A stretch of 64,000 nucleotides of DNA from Parachitinimonas caeni (lineage in GTDB: Bacteria; Pseudomonadota; Gammaproteobacteria; Burkholderiales; Chitinimonadaceae). Each line of letters starts with the position of its first letter. Position 1 is the first letter of the stretch. Below, in pieces: positions 29,020 to 38,254 of this stretch. The stretch lies in the NCBI RefSeq assembly GCF_030129945.1, contig NZ_JARRAF010000004.1, forward strand, positions 186,001 to 250,000. Reading direction: 5' to 3'. The position numbers and the translations under genes are program-made. Below the pieces are notes generated by a model. It did no database searches. It was given only the letters and a program-made list of their open reading frames with translations, and had not been told where the DNA came from.

Positions 29020-30141
29020 ATGCAAACTTCTTTACAGAATTCGGCCCGTCAGGTGCGTGCAGGCATTCAGGCTGCGACCCAAGGGCTGGTTGGTCGTGAG
29101 CAACTGGCTGAACTCATGGTGCTGGCGGCCATTGCTCAGGAACATCTATTGGTTGTCGGCCCTCCCGGCACCGCCAAGAGTGCGGTCGTGCGACGCGTGG
29201 CACAGGCGATGGGGGGGCGCTACTTTGAATACCTGCTCGGGCGGTTTACCGAACCATCCGAGCTGTTCGGGCCGGTTGATCTGAAAAAGCTCCGCGAAGG
29301 CACCGTCGAAACCGACGTTACCGGCATGCTGCCGGAAGCGGATATCGCCTTTCTGGATGAAGTATTTCTAGGCTCTACCGCTATCCTCAATACTCTGCTG
29401 GGCGTGTTGAATGAGCGGCGCTTCCGACGTGGGCACACGCAGCTCCAATGTCCATTAAGGGTTTGCGTTGGCGCAGCCAATGGTCTGCCGGAAGACGAAG
29501 CGCTGGCCGCTTTCGCCGATCGTTTTCTGATTCATCTATTTGTCGAGCCTGTGCCCGATCATCAGCTGGAAGCCTTGCTGCAAGGAGGCTGGCAGTCTGA
29601 GCAGAAGGTTGTGGCTTCAACGGGGGGGATGCCGCATCTGGATGCGCTGTGCCATGCGCTAAGGCTGGTACGGCTCGACGGCGCTCGGCCGGGCCTCATC
29701 AATGCCATCCGCAGCTTGAGGCAGTCTGGCGTGTTCTTGTCCGATCGCCGTATCGTCAAGGCGCAACGATTGATTGCCGCCGCCGCCATTATGGCTGGCC
29801 GGCTGGAAGCCAGCCAGGCCGACCTTTGGCCCTTGCTTTATGTACTGCCGACCAAAGAGGCTCAGGCGAGTGCTCGCGAGATTCTTCGCGAGACCTTGGC
29901 GCATTCCGTCAACCCCAATTTGCTGAGTGCGGTGGAAGAGGCAACGCTGCAGCCCCTTTCCAGAGTGACCCGTCTGGTTGAGCTGGCAACTGCCTGCCTG
30001 GCCGATGCTGGCGACCAGCAACGACAGGGCGCTGAATCGTTATTGCGCGAAATCGATGCCAACTTTGATGCGGCGAGTCTGCCGGAGCCACTGTCCGGGC
30101 TACGCCAGCAGCTGGCGGAATTGTTGGTGGTAACAGCCTGA
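29020..30141 (+). CDS. MoxR-family AAA+ ATPase of a MoxR-vWA-propeller system
   Basis: 373 aa. Walker A GPPGTAKS at 47-54, Walker B AFLDEVF with Asp113-Glu114, sensor 1 region GAANG with Asn154, ILNTLLGVLNER between them, and the helical lid typical of MoxR/RavA ATPases. MoxR ATPases act as chaperones that switch partner proteins carrying vWA domains. ATG 29020 fits the family start. The stop overlaps the next gene (TGATG), and the following three genes are tightly packed. The closest-known arrangement is not RavA-ViaA but the MoxR-vWA-beta-propeller (bpX) ternary systems. Confidence 0.88.
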   Translation: MQTSLQNSARQVRAGIQAATQGLVGREQLAELMVLAAIAQEHLLVVGPPGTAKSAVVRRVAQAMGGRYFEYLLGRFTEPSELFGPVDLKKLREGTVETDVTGMLPEADIAFLDEVFLGSTAILNTLLGVLNERRFRRGHTQLQCPLRVCVGAANGLPEDEALAAFADRFLIHLFVEPVPDHQLEALLQGGWQSEQKVVASTGGMPHLDALCHALRLVRLDGARPGLINAIRSLRQSGVFLSDRRIVKAQRLIAAAAIMAGRLEASQADLWPLLYVLPTKEAQASAREILRETLAHSVNPNLLSAVEEATLQPLSRVTRLVELATACLADAGDQQRQGAESLLREIDANFDAASLPEPLSGLRQQLAELLVVTA

Positions 30142-30557
30142 TGCGCGAAGCAACGATTCGTTGGCAGTGGCAGCCCTGTTCTCCACGCCCTGCCCGTGCT
30201 GCCATTGCCTGGCACGATGCGGCCGAGCGCCTGCATCTGCGGCTACAGCGCATGCCGGTTGATATAGTCGGCACACTGGAAGCGACCGGTCGTGCCGGTC
30301 TGCTGATTGTCTGCGGGCCGACCGAAGTTTTGCCTTGGGTCGATGGTGTGGACTACGCCGCCCCACACCAGCAAGCGCCTTCGCTCTGGTTGCCGACCCG
30401 GCAGGAGCCGGATCTGCCGATTGAGTGGCTGCAGCAGGCTTTGCAACAGCAAAGGGGGCGGCAGCCAGTCCTACTATGGCCGCAGCCTGCGGCTGTCATC
30501 CCGCTGGATCGCCTGTTGCCGCTGAGTCCTGCGCTGTTACGCAAACTAAGATCCTGA
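30141..30557 (+). CDS. Small protein of the MoxR unit (bpX-type component, tentative)
   Basis: 138 aa, no signal peptide or membrane segment. It starts inside the MoxR stop codon, so its synthesis is coupled to the ATPase. Sequence features are a beta-rich N-terminal half (TIRWQW, GTLEATGRAGLLIVCG), a Pro/Trp-rich centre (LPWVDGVDYAAPHQQ) and an amphipathic C-terminal part. Proteins of this size and position occur in bpX ternary systems, and I place it there by context rather than by a clear motif. Confidence 0.7.
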   Translation: MREATIRWQWQPCSPRPARAAIAWHDAAERLHLRLQRMPVDIVGTLEATGRAGLLIVCGPTEVLPWVDGVDYAAPHQQAPSLWLPTRQEPDLPIEWLQQALQQQRGRQPVLLWPQPAAVIPLDRLLPLSPALLRKLRS

Positions 30558-30589
30558 AGCCCCCGCGAATTTCGTCTGATGTGTAAATA

Positions 30590-32482
30590 ATGTCCCTGCA
30601 ATTACCAGAATCCTTACAACCCTGGGCGCACTGGTTGTCATGGCTCCGGCCTGAGCTTTCGATCGAAATCGGGCAGATGGTACGAAAGCTGCAACTGATT
30701 GTCGGCAAGCCTCGCGGCAATCAGACGGGCGTGCCGGAGCCCGATGGCCTGGGTGACCTGCGGCGACGCGGCCCCTACGAGCGCTTGCTGACTTCCGAAT
30801 GGTTGCTGGCGGAAGAAATTCCCGATGAGTTTCTACGCCGGGCGGCAGGTGGCGAACATCTGTTTCTATCGCCGGTGCTACGACAGCTACAGGCCGAATC
30901 ACAACTGGTGGCTTTATTCGACGTCGGCCCCCTGCAATTGGGCGCGCCACGCCTTGCCCATGTTGCCTTCTGGATTCTGCTGGCACGGCGAGCCAGTGAG
31001 GCCGGCGGCAGTTTGCGCTGGGGCGTGCTGCAAGAGCCGGGCAGATTGCACGATGCCGATAATCTGGCCTTGCTCAAACATATGCTCGGCCGTCGCAGTT
31101 GGCTGCCCGCATGTGCCGATGATCTGGTTGCTTGGCAACAGACGCTGACAGCATTGACGCCAGCCATGAGTGAAACCTGGCTATTGGCCAGCAACGAGGT
31201 GACGGGCGCTGCCTTCAGCCACCAGGTAACCATAAAACCCAGTCTGGCAGAGGACAAACTGCTGCTGACCTTGCGGGAAGGGCAAGCTACCAAGACTCTG
31301 CAGCTTGATCTGCCTCCTACTGACAGCTGCAAGCAGGTGCTCGCCGGGCAACTTGAGCCTGAGGCTGAGCCGACTGCGCACAGCCAGTCTGACAAGCGCT
31401 TCTCTCTCAAGCGCCCACCCATCATTGCGCCTGATGGCGCGTATGTAGCGGTGGTGGTACTCGATGAACCCGCTTTGCTGATGCTGGACACCACCTTCAA
31501 ACGGAAGGATGCGGCGGTAAAGCTGCGCAGAATGCGCTGGAATGCCGGTGCACCGCCACTGGCCATTGCTTTGCGTGGCAAGAAGCCCTTTGGCGTGGTG
31601 CCGGATGGCGAGCAGATCAGCTTCTGGCAGCTCGGGCAATTTCCCACCGTCTCGCGGCCGCAGCCGGAACGCTTCAATCTGCCTCCAGGTCTGGCTAGCT
31701 GGTCGCCGCTAGGCTTGCTGAAGGGGTCGGGTCGGCAACAGTTGCACCTGCTCGATCGACTGGGTAATCACCTGTTCTGGGAGGCAAGCTTCAAGGCGAC
31801 ACCCAGCGCCCGTACGCCGGCTCCAGGCATCACCCATTATTTGCGCAAGAACACGCTGGCCATGGTGCAGATTGACGATACGGCACTGTTGGTGGCGCAT
31901 TACGACGAACAACGTCGTATCGTTGCAATGGTGCAAGCGATGCAGGCTGAGCCTCTGCGGCAGGCCGTTATTGCCGCCAGCAGTGAAGCACCGACTGTAC
32001 TGTTCGGCGAGTTGGCGGGTTGGCGTTCCAATGGCGGTTTGTGTGCGCTTGGGACTGGCAATGGCCAGCGTTGGGACCTCTACGCCTTCGTGGCTGGCCA
32101 GGCGCAGTGCCGTGCGACGCTGCACATGAAGCCGGAAAGCCAGGTATTAGGGGTTCTGCTGGATGCCCCATCGTCCCGTTATCTGCTGCTGACGGTTGCG
32201 CCAAACAAACGCGGCCTGGTGCTGTTGGGGCAGGACTATCAAGAACGTGTGTACGACTCGCCCAACCCGATCTCCCGCATCACCTTCTGTGACCGTTCAG
32301 GTCTGGTTGCCATGTTGACTGACGAAAGGGAGCTGATTGTTTTTGATCTGCGCCATCGTCGGCTGCGCCGTTTTGTTGGCTCTGCGGGAAACCGTCAACC
32401 AGCGACCTCACCCCGTTTCAGCGATTTGCCTGGGGCGGCCCATAGTGTCAGCGCTCTTCCGTTACTGAAGACTCTCAATTGA
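30590..32482 (+). CDS. Degenerate vWA-like plus beta-propeller protein of the MoxR unit
   Basis: 630 aa, cytoplasmic by sequence. N-terminal helical region, then about 95-200 a Rossmann-like segment read as a vWA domain: strand LVALFDVGP, helix ...AHVAFWILLARRA, strand SLRWGVLQ, strand TWLLAS. The metal-site motif DxSxS is replaced by DVGPL, so metal binding is doubtful. From about 280 to the end are repeated short strand groups (APDGAYVAVVVLDEPALLMLD, SRYLLLTVAPNKRGLVLLG, SGLVAMLTDERELIVFDLR) that fit beta-propeller blades. It is the candidate vWA and propeller partner of the MoxR ATPase. Confidence 0.75.
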   Translation: MSLQLPESLQPWAHWLSWLRPELSIEIGQMVRKLQLIVGKPRGNQTGVPEPDGLGDLRRRGPYERLLTSEWLLAEEIPDEFLRRAAGGEHLFLSPVLRQLQAESQLVALFDVGPLQLGAPRLAHVAFWILLARRASEAGGSLRWGVLQEPGRLHDADNLALLKHMLGRRSWLPACADDLVAWQQTLTALTPAMSETWLLASNEVTGAAFSHQVTIKPSLAEDKLLLTLREGQATKTLQLDLPPTDSCKQVLAGQLEPEAEPTAHSQSDKRFSLKRPPIIAPDGAYVAVVVLDEPALLMLDTTFKRKDAAVKLRRMRWNAGAPPLAIALRGKKPFGVVPDGEQISFWQLGQFPTVSRPQPERFNLPPGLASWSPLGLLKGSGRQQLHLLDRLGNHLFWEASFKATPSARTPAPGITHYLRKNTLAMVQIDDTALLVAHYDEQRRIVAMVQAMQAEPLRQAVIAASSEAPTVLFGELAGWRSNGGLCALGTGNGQRWDLYAFVAGQAQCRATLHMKPESQVLGVLLDAPSSRYLLLTVAPNKRGLVLLGQDYQERVYDSPNPISRITFCDRSGLVAMLTDERELIVFDLRHRRLRRFVGSAGNRQPATSPRFSDLPGAAHSVSALPLLKTLN

Positions 32483-32496
32483 ATGAACGTATTGCA

Positions 32497-35490
32497 ATGA
32501 AATTACCACCTGTGGCGGCGGTCAGCCGCCCCTGTCTGACAGGGCTGCAGTCGATTGCCGGTATCTGGCTACCGGCAGAATGGTTCGGTGCCCAGGAACG
32601 CGCCACCCGGCTGTTGTCGGTATGGCAGAGCAAGGCGCGGGCCTATCGCTTTCCTGCGGGCGACCTGCTGATCTTCCACGAAGCGCGGTCCTTGCAGTGT
32701 GAGGCATTGCCTGGCTGGCCGTTACGCCGCTATGACCGCACTCTGGCCTCGGCCGAACTGTCTGCAAATGAGCGCAAAGCCGCGCCAGCGGCGGATGTCT
32801 GGCTGATTACCGCTGGCCAAATCGAGGCACTGCGGCTGGCTGACGCAGAACCGATCCTGCCCGGTCTGTGGGTGGATCTCGACGCCTACCCGTTGATGGA
32901 ATGTGTGGATGCCTCTGAGCTGGTACGCCTACCTGAAATGGACCTGGACCTGGATGGCAAGAGCCTGGGTGAGGTGCTGGGTGATGGCCTGCCGCAAGCC
33001 AGCGATCGTAAACAGCAGTTTCTGGAAAAGCTGGCCCGAGATCGGCAACGATCTGGCAACCGTACTGAAAGCGCCTCGTCTAAGCCTGGATTGTTGGCTG
33101 GCACTGGGGTGGCTGACATCCTCCGCGTCTTGAAAATCATGGCCTTTCTGGTGGGCTGCGTGATGCTGACGGTGTATCTGGCAGAAGGCATGCGTTCGCA
33201 ACCAGACCCCCCTCTGGAACCGGGTGCCTCATCCTTGCCACAAGGTACTATGCCCCTGACGCCTCCAACCGCAGAGTTGCCGATACCGCCTGCCCCAGAA
33301 AATGCTGGGGCAGGATGGGCGCTACTTCTCGTGGCCGTGCTGGTCTGGGTCTGGTTTGCTCACGTACTGCGGAGGAGCAAGGCGCGGGGTGAGCCGCCAA
33401 TGCTGAAATACTCCACACAGCCGGGCGGTGCGAGTCAAGCCTCGTCATCGGCCCAATCCCGCATTCCACCACGCCGATCCCATGCCAGCCCGCCTCGGCA
33501 GCGTTGGCGTGACTGGATGGTACAGGCGATCAAGGCATCGGGCCTCGCCAATCTGCTGGCGAACTACCATGTCCGCTACATGCGCGAGATGCTGCAGATG
33601 TTTGAAGACGGCGACCTGGAAAAGGCGCTACGTCACGCCGTTCCCCTGGGGGAAAGTCAGCCGATGTCCGGTCAGGCACTCGGCAACCCGCAGGCTCGCA
33701 AGGATCTGTCTCTCAGCAGGGTGTCAGGCGCTGGCGGGGCTGGTTATAACTTTGGCGAGGAATTCAGCCAGCATCTGGCGGCCACTTATCGCCGGGCTTT
33801 CGAGAAACTGGACAGGGAAGGGCGCGTGGATGAGGCAGTCTTCGTCCTGGCCGAGCTGCTGCAGTCGCGCAGCGAGGCGCTGGATTACCTCGAACGCAAA
33901 GAGCGAGTCAAACAGGCAGCCGAGCTGGCGCTGGCGTGGGATATGCCGGTTCATACAATTGTTCGCCTGCACTGTCTGGCCGATGATTGGCGAACAGCCA
34001 TTGCTGTTGCCCGACGCGACAACGCCTTTGAAGCAGCCGTCAGCCTGCTGGCGACGAAATGGCCGGATGCGTCGCGTCGTCTGCGGGTCGAGTGGGCGCA
34101 GTCGCTGGCCGATCGCGGGCAATGGCTGGAGGCAGTGGATACGCTGTGGCCCGTAGAGCAGGAAAGAAATCTGGCTATTAGGTGGCTGGAAAGTGCAGAG
34201 AAAGCCGAAGGCCAGCTGGCAGCGCGGGCCTTGGTGCAACGAGCTTGCCTGGTTCCGGCCACACTGCAGACCCATGTTGAGCGCATCGCCCGACTGCGTA
34301 ATGACCCTGAAGCCTACGCAGAGCGCACGGCGCTCGCGCTGGCACTGATCGAACTGAAAGCACCCAATACAGCCTGTCGCCGGCTGGCCAAGGCAATCCT
34401 GCCAGCTTTGATGGTTGACATTGCGCAGACCAGAGCCTCATTTCATCGCCAGCAGCTGTATGTCCTGATCCAGCTGTCAGGCGATGAGTTGTTAAAGGCC
34501 GACTTGCCCAGGCAGCCATTTCCGGAAGCCAGTCGTCCGCAAGCCTTGGCGTCAAGAAAGGATACCGCTCACTGGCAAGCGCCACCTGCCGGAAATCAGG
34601 CGATCCTTGATGCAGCAGTGTTGGCGGATGGTCAGTTTCTGCTGGCACTGGGTGAGGCTGGGCTGGTCAGGGTCGATGAGCAGGGCAAGATCACGGCACG
34701 CTTTGCCACTCCGGCCACCCACATCGTCGCCGCCCACAGCGGCATGCTGGCTTTGGCGCTGATCAAACGCGACCAGATTTGGCGGGTGAGCCGAATCGAC
34801 ATCGCCAACCTGCACATCACGGATCTTGGCGTGATGCAGCTCGATCATTTCGCAACCAGCTACGATGGCATTGGCTGGACTGTAGCAGTTGGTAATCGTC
34901 TGTGTGTACTGGATAGCACCCGCTCGTTGCGGGATGTGTTGTGGCAGGTGACCGATCTGCCCGGCCCCGTGATTTCATTGCAGACGAATCGCCAGTTCGA
35001 GGTAATGGCCGTTGGCAAACCGGGTGGCTTTGAAGCCTGGCAATACAGGCTGGAGGATTCGCGCAGGCTGGTGGGACGAGACCAGTATGACTACGGTGGT
35101 GGAAATGATTTCTGGATGATTGATGCGTCGGATGGCGTGTTGGGCGTGAGTAATAAAGTCAAACCCAATAAAGTAGAGCTGACGCTGCAGTACCCTCATC
35201 GGCACATCGGCATTGCACTGGATGGTGTTGTGACGAGTTCAGCTGCCGTAAAGCTGACAAAGGACCGGCAACTATTGGCCTGCGTCTTTGATGAGCCTTC
35301 CCTGGTGACAAGGACTTTCTTTCTGACGCATGGCAGGTCCGGCCCATGTGGTGTGCTGGAGTGGCCATACGATGCACCGGCCAGCACCCGGGCAATGGAT
35401 GGAGATTGGGTGATATTTGATTGCGAAGGCCGTCTGTGGCACATGAATGCCGCCACCAGCATGGTCCGGTCAATCAGCTTGCGGCTCTAA
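32497..35490 (+). CDS. Membrane-anchored helical-repeat and beta-propeller protein (bpX6-like)
   Basis: 997 aa from ATG 32497; a TTG at 32479 overlapping the previous stop is an alternative start. N-terminal 200 residues resemble the bpX6-type domain (GIWLPAEWFGAQERATRLLSVW, YRFPAGDLLIFHEA). Two membrane segments (about 211-232 and 270-292) enclose a Pro-rich loop. Residues about 400-640 are helical repeats of TPR/HEAT character (DWRTAIAVARRDNAFEAAVSLL), and the last 300 residues are propeller-like strands (QAILDAAVLADGQFLLALGEAGLVRV). It would anchor the ternary complex at the membrane. Its TAA stop is completed by the first base of a MITE. Confidence 0.78.
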   Translation: MKLPPVAAVSRPCLTGLQSIAGIWLPAEWFGAQERATRLLSVWQSKARAYRFPAGDLLIFHEARSLQCEALPGWPLRRYDRTLASAELSANERKAAPAADVWLITAGQIEALRLADAEPILPGLWVDLDAYPLMECVDASELVRLPEMDLDLDGKSLGEVLGDGLPQASDRKQQFLEKLARDRQRSGNRTESASSKPGLLAGTGVADILRVLKIMAFLVGCVMLTVYLAEGMRSQPDPPLEPGASSLPQGTMPLTPPTAELPIPPAPENAGAGWALLLVAVLVWVWFAHVLRRSKARGEPPMLKYSTQPGGASQASSSAQSRIPPRRSHASPPRQRWRDWMVQAIKASGLANLLANYHVRYMREMLQMFEDGDLEKALRHAVPLGESQPMSGQALGNPQARKDLSLSRVSGAGGAGYNFGEEFSQHLAATYRRAFEKLDREGRVDEAVFVLAELLQSRSEALDYLERKERVKQAAELALAWDMPVHTIVRLHCLADDWRTAIAVARRDNAFEAAVSLLATKWPDASRRLRVEWAQSLADRGQWLEAVDTLWPVEQERNLAIRWLESAEKAEGQLAARALVQRACLVPATLQTHVERIARLRNDPEAYAERTALALALIELKAPNTACRRLAKAILPALMVDIAQTRASFHRQQLYVLIQLSGDELLKADLPRQPFPEASRPQALASRKDTAHWQAPPAGNQAILDAAVLADGQFLLALGEAGLVRVDEQGKITARFATPATHIVAAHSGMLALALIKRDQIWRVSRIDIANLHITDLGVMQLDHFATSYDGIGWTVAVGNRLCVLDSTRSLRDVLWQVTDLPGPVISLQTNRQFEVMAVGKPGGFEAWQYRLEDSRRLVGRDQYDYGGGNDFWMIDASDGVLGVSNKVKPNKVELTLQYPHRHIGIALDGVVTSSAAVKLTKDRQLLACVFDEPSLVTRTFFLTHGRSGPCGVLEWPYDAPASTRAMDGDWVIFDCEGRLWHMNAATSMVRSISLRL

Positions 35491-35772
35491 GCTCTGTTGA
35501 CGTTCCGTTTTCGGATCATGTCTCATCGGAATTGTGCCTGAGGCTAAGCGAAAAACGCGCCACTTTGCGGTAATCGCCACGCAAGGCTGGGGTTGATTCT
35601 TGGGGCATGGCGTCGTTAGGGTTTGTCTATTTGGCGCGCTAAACTGCACTCACCCTGTCGTGCGTGGTGGTTGGGGCTATAGCCCCTTACTGTCTACGGC
35701 CTATTCTTTGCGGGTAGTGCCCTGCCCGAAAATTCGGCCCGGTACGACCGGAAATAAAACGTCAACACAGTC
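35490..35772. repeat. 283-bp MITE with IS5-like ends, inserted at a stop codon
   Basis: Ends AGCTCTGTTGACGTT and, inverted, GACTGTGTTGACGTT. It is flanked on both sides by TA (35488-35489 and 35773-35774), the expected 2-bp target duplication. It carries the shared internal segments GGCGTCGTTAGGGTTTG and GGTGGTTGGGGCTATAGCCC and has no coding capacity. The left TA plus the first A of the element make the TAA stop of the preceding gene. Confidence 0.85.
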
Positions 35773-35865
35773 TAGGCGCTATCGGATGCTTATCAGGCAA
35801 CCGGTTAAACCCTCGTAGTTTTGCGGTGACGTATTGTCCGGAGTGCTTGAAGGTTGGGCTGATAT

Positions 35866-36474
35866 TCAGCGTTGCTGGAACCAACCCATTGGCCGTAGAT
35901 CGGTAAAGGTCAAAATCTCGATTTCCCCGGCCAAAATGGCAAATACGTGCTGCTCGAATTGCACTGGGTCTGGTGGTGGATTACAGGCATATACCAGCCG
36001 GCCTTGTTTGGTCCATTCCACCAATACCGTCAGGTTGCCATGAGCTGCAGTGCCGGCAGGCGCCGCCATTTTTTCCAGTCCGAATATTCTTAATTGTGAC
36101 AAATCTGCTTTTGGCGCGAGAATGGCCGAAAAATACAATTCATTGCGTGCAAGCGGTAGTGGTAGGGTTATCAGAAATCGCAGCATTTCTGCGGATTCGC
36201 GCAGGTCAATCTGCAAACCAGTCTCTGCAAGCCTTTCATTTTCAGCGAATTCCTGACCGACATTTTTCCATGCATTTTGCAGAAACAACGGTCCCTCGCT
36301 GCCAGAAAAAGTACGGACAAACCACTCAGGGTCTGATAAGGTCATGATTGGTAAGGAAACTTTTCCGAATTGGAAATGATGTGGTCGAGGGGTGCTCAGT
36401 GCCTTGTGGCCATTTGTTTCGATTTCGTTTGATTTTTTACTGAATCGTGATTGGAGATTTGATAGCCACTTCAT
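35866..36474 (-). CDS. Hypothetical protein
   Basis: 202 aa, not recognised. No signal peptide or membrane segment. The middle has LLALP-type strands (FLITLPLPLARNELYFSAILAP) and the C-terminal half reads LTVLVEWTKQGRLVYACNPPPDP followed by FAILAGEIEILTFTDLRP, consistent with a compact alpha/beta protein. It is more AT-rich at its 5' end than its neighbours and has no strong ribosome binding site. It sits alone between a MITE and cspA, so transfer is possible. Confidence 0.65.
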   Translation of the reverse strand: MKWLSNLQSRFSKKSNEIETNGHKALSTPRPHHFQFGKVSLPIMTLSDPEWFVRTFSGSEGPLFLQNAWKNVGQEFAENERLAETGLQIDLRESAEMLRFLITLPLPLARNELYFSAILAPKADLSQLRIFGLEKMAAPAGTAAHGNLTVLVEWTKQGRLVYACNPPPDPVQFEQHVFAILAGEIEILTFTDLRPMGWFQQR

Positions 36475-36755
36475 AAAGATAAAAAGTCCAGAAAAATATG
36501 CGATGACGGAATTTGATCAGGCCGATGCCTGGTTGGATAAAAAGAAGAATTTCGATCGGGATTTTATTTATATTTTGCTTAATTCAGCAATAGAGCGCAT
36601 AGTGCGGGGTAGCGATCTTCAAGTAGTGCTGTTGTTGTCTGGTTCTACGCCCGCCTGGCCTGCGTTAATTTCCCTTCATCACCTTGCCGTCTTGACCTTC
36701 GCCCTCGTATTCAGGGGCATGTCCCTTTTCATGTTTTTCCAAGGAGCATCAAGTT

Positions 36756-36962
36756 ATGGCAACAGGTACAGTAAAGTGGTTTAACGACGCAAAGGGCTTT
36801 GGCTTTATCACGCCGGAAGCCGGTGGTGACGATCTGTTCGCACACTTTTCCGCGATTCAGGAGCAAGGCTTCAAGACCCTGCGCGAAGGTCAGCGCGTCA
36901 GCTTCGATGTGACCACCGGGGCCAAAGGCCTGCAGGCATCGAATATCCGCTCAGCGGAGTAA
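36756..36962 (+). CDS. cspA: Cold-shock protein of the CspA family
   Basis: 68 aa single cold-shock domain: RNP1 KGFGFITPE and RNP2 DLFAHFSAI, with [11 protein letters not shown] at the start. It binds single-stranded RNA and DNA and melts mRNA structure, and may antiterminate. AAGGAG lies 10 nt upstream of the ATG. A 5' leader of about 280 nt without a supported gene precedes it, as is usual for cold-shock mRNAs. It ends at a terminator. Confidence 0.95.
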   Translation: MATGTVKWFNDAKGFGFITPEAGGDDLFAHFSAIQEQGFKTLREGQRVSFDVTTGAKGLQASNIRSAE

Positions 36963-37036
36963 TCCTGACTTCGCTGTGGTACGGCCCACAGCACTGCTTG
37001 GAGTGGCCCGTTTACGATCGGCCACCACCGGATGAG

Positions 37037-37059
37037 AGCCCGGCATTGGCCGGGCTTTT
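37037..37059 (+). terminator. Intrinsic terminator after cspA
   Basis: An 8-bp GC stem (37037-37044 with 37049-37056), 4-nt loop and TTTT. Confidence 0.82.
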
Positions 37060-37287
37060 GTCATTGTATGAACCTTATTGATTTCTACTAACCCCTGCTG
37101 CGCGACCGAATTCCGGCGACGGCCTTTCTCTCAGACCCCACCTATCGTATTTGGATAAGTTCCGGTTTTTGCGGCGAGCCCCCGACCTTTGTTAGCCAGC
37201 CAGTCCGATTTCTGGATGGGAACAGCAACCCTGCTGCGGTTTGCCGAGCCTGATCGTGAGATTGCGATTAACCAAGGAGAAGCGGCC

Positions 37288-37551
37288 ATGGCCAAAGAAG
37301 CACTGATTGAAATGAGCGGAGTGGTGGTAGATGTCCTGCCCGATTCCCGCTTTCTGGTAAAACTCGAAAACGGCCATTCGCTGATCGCGTATACGGCCGG
37401 CAAGATGCGCAAGCACCATATCCGGATTCTTGCGGGGGATCGGGTGTCTCTGGAATTGTCGCCCTACGACTTCAGTAAAGGCCGCATTACTTTCCGCCAT
37501 ATCGAAGGGCGTGGTCCTTCTACGCCAAGCCAGCCGCGCCGCCGGACCTAG
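37288..37551 (+). CDS. infA: Translation initiation factor IF-1 (infA paralog)
   Basis: 87 aa, S1-type OB fold: [59 protein letters not shown] and KGRITFRH are IF-1 signatures. The C-terminal extension ([14 protein letters not shown]) is longer than in the 72-residue ribosomal-operon IF-1, as in extra IF-1 copies of betaproteobacteria. AAGGAGAA supports ATG 37288. Pairing with cspA suggests a role in translation at low temperature (inference). Confidence 0.9.
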   Translation: MAKEALIEMSGVVVDVLPDSRFLVKLENGHSLIAYTAGKMRKHHIRILAGDRVSLELSPYDFSKGRITFRHIEGRGPSTPSQPRRRT

Positions 37552-37554
37552 GCG

Positions 37555-38220
37555 ATGCCCGGATATCAGATAAAAGTTGAACAGATTGAAGTGGCTGGAG
37601 GAAATGCGCTGACGATTCGCTCACTGCTTGACCGTCAGCAATATTTTGATCCATTAGGTGAGGCAGAAGCAGCCGGAATTTCATCGGCCTGCTGGCCGCT
37701 ATTTGGCCTGGTGTGGCCTTCCGCCCAGAAGTTGGCTGATTTGATGCAAGGCTGGGATATCGGCAGCCGGCGGGTTCTGGAAATTGGTTGTGGGCTTGCT
37801 CTGGCAAGTATGGTGATTCAGCGTCGACAGGGGGATATCACCGCTAGCGACTGCCATCCGTTGACGCAGGCCTTTCTGCTGGCAAACAGCTTGCTCAACC
37901 AGCTGCCGGAGCTGAAATACCAGACTGGCAATTGGGGGCGCGAGAATCCGGGCCTGGGCGAGTTTGATCTGATTATTGGCAGTGACGTTCTTTACGAGCG
38001 CAGTCATCCCGAGCAACTGGCTGCCTTCATCCAGCTGCATTCCGCTCCCAGGATCGAAGTGTTGATAATTGATCCTAACCGAGGCAATCGAAGCGCCTTC
38101 AACCGGCAAATGGCACGCTACGGGTTTGTGCTGTCCGAATCGGCTCTGGACGGGGCTTTGAGCGACGGTTCCGCCTACCGGGGGCGGCTGATGCACTACC
38201 GGCGATCAGTGTTGGTTTAG
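37555..38220 (+). CDS. Class I SAM-dependent methyltransferase, METTL21/NNMT-like
   Basis: 221 aa. Motif I VLEIGCGLALASM, the FDP...SSACWPLFGLVWPSAQKLAD segment before it, ASDCHPLT as the acidic loop, and LIIGSDVLYE are the marks of the lysine/protein methyltransferase group related to METTL21 and nicotinamide N-methyltransferase. The substrate is likely a protein, possibly of the translation machinery given that the gene starts 3 nt after infA, but this is inference. Confidence 0.82.
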   Translation: MPGYQIKVEQIEVAGGNALTIRSLLDRQQYFDPLGEAEAAGISSACWPLFGLVWPSAQKLADLMQGWDIGSRRVLEIGCGLALASMVIQRRQGDITASDCHPLTQAFLLANSLLNQLPELKYQTGNWGRENPGLGEFDLIIGSDVLYERSHPEQLAAFIQLHSAPRIEVLIIDPNRGNRSAFNRQMARYGFVLSESALDGALSDGSAYRGRLMHYRRSVLV

Positions 38221-38254
38221 AGAATGTCTGGAGCGCCCGGACCCGGCGTGTCGC

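Noticed and set aside
29020-32482. RavA-ViaA pair
   Set aside because: The gene after the MoxR ATPase is too short for ViaA and the 630-aa protein has propeller strands, which ViaA lacks.
35600-35818. A 72-codon frame with similarity to frames near 19.4 and 44.4 kb
   Set aside because: The similarity comes from the non-coding MITE copies, not from protein conservation; frames are broken between copies.
36392-36784. A 130-codon frame overlapping the cspA start
   Set aside because: It runs through the cspA leader, ribosome binding site and first codons, and has no site of its own or known similarity.
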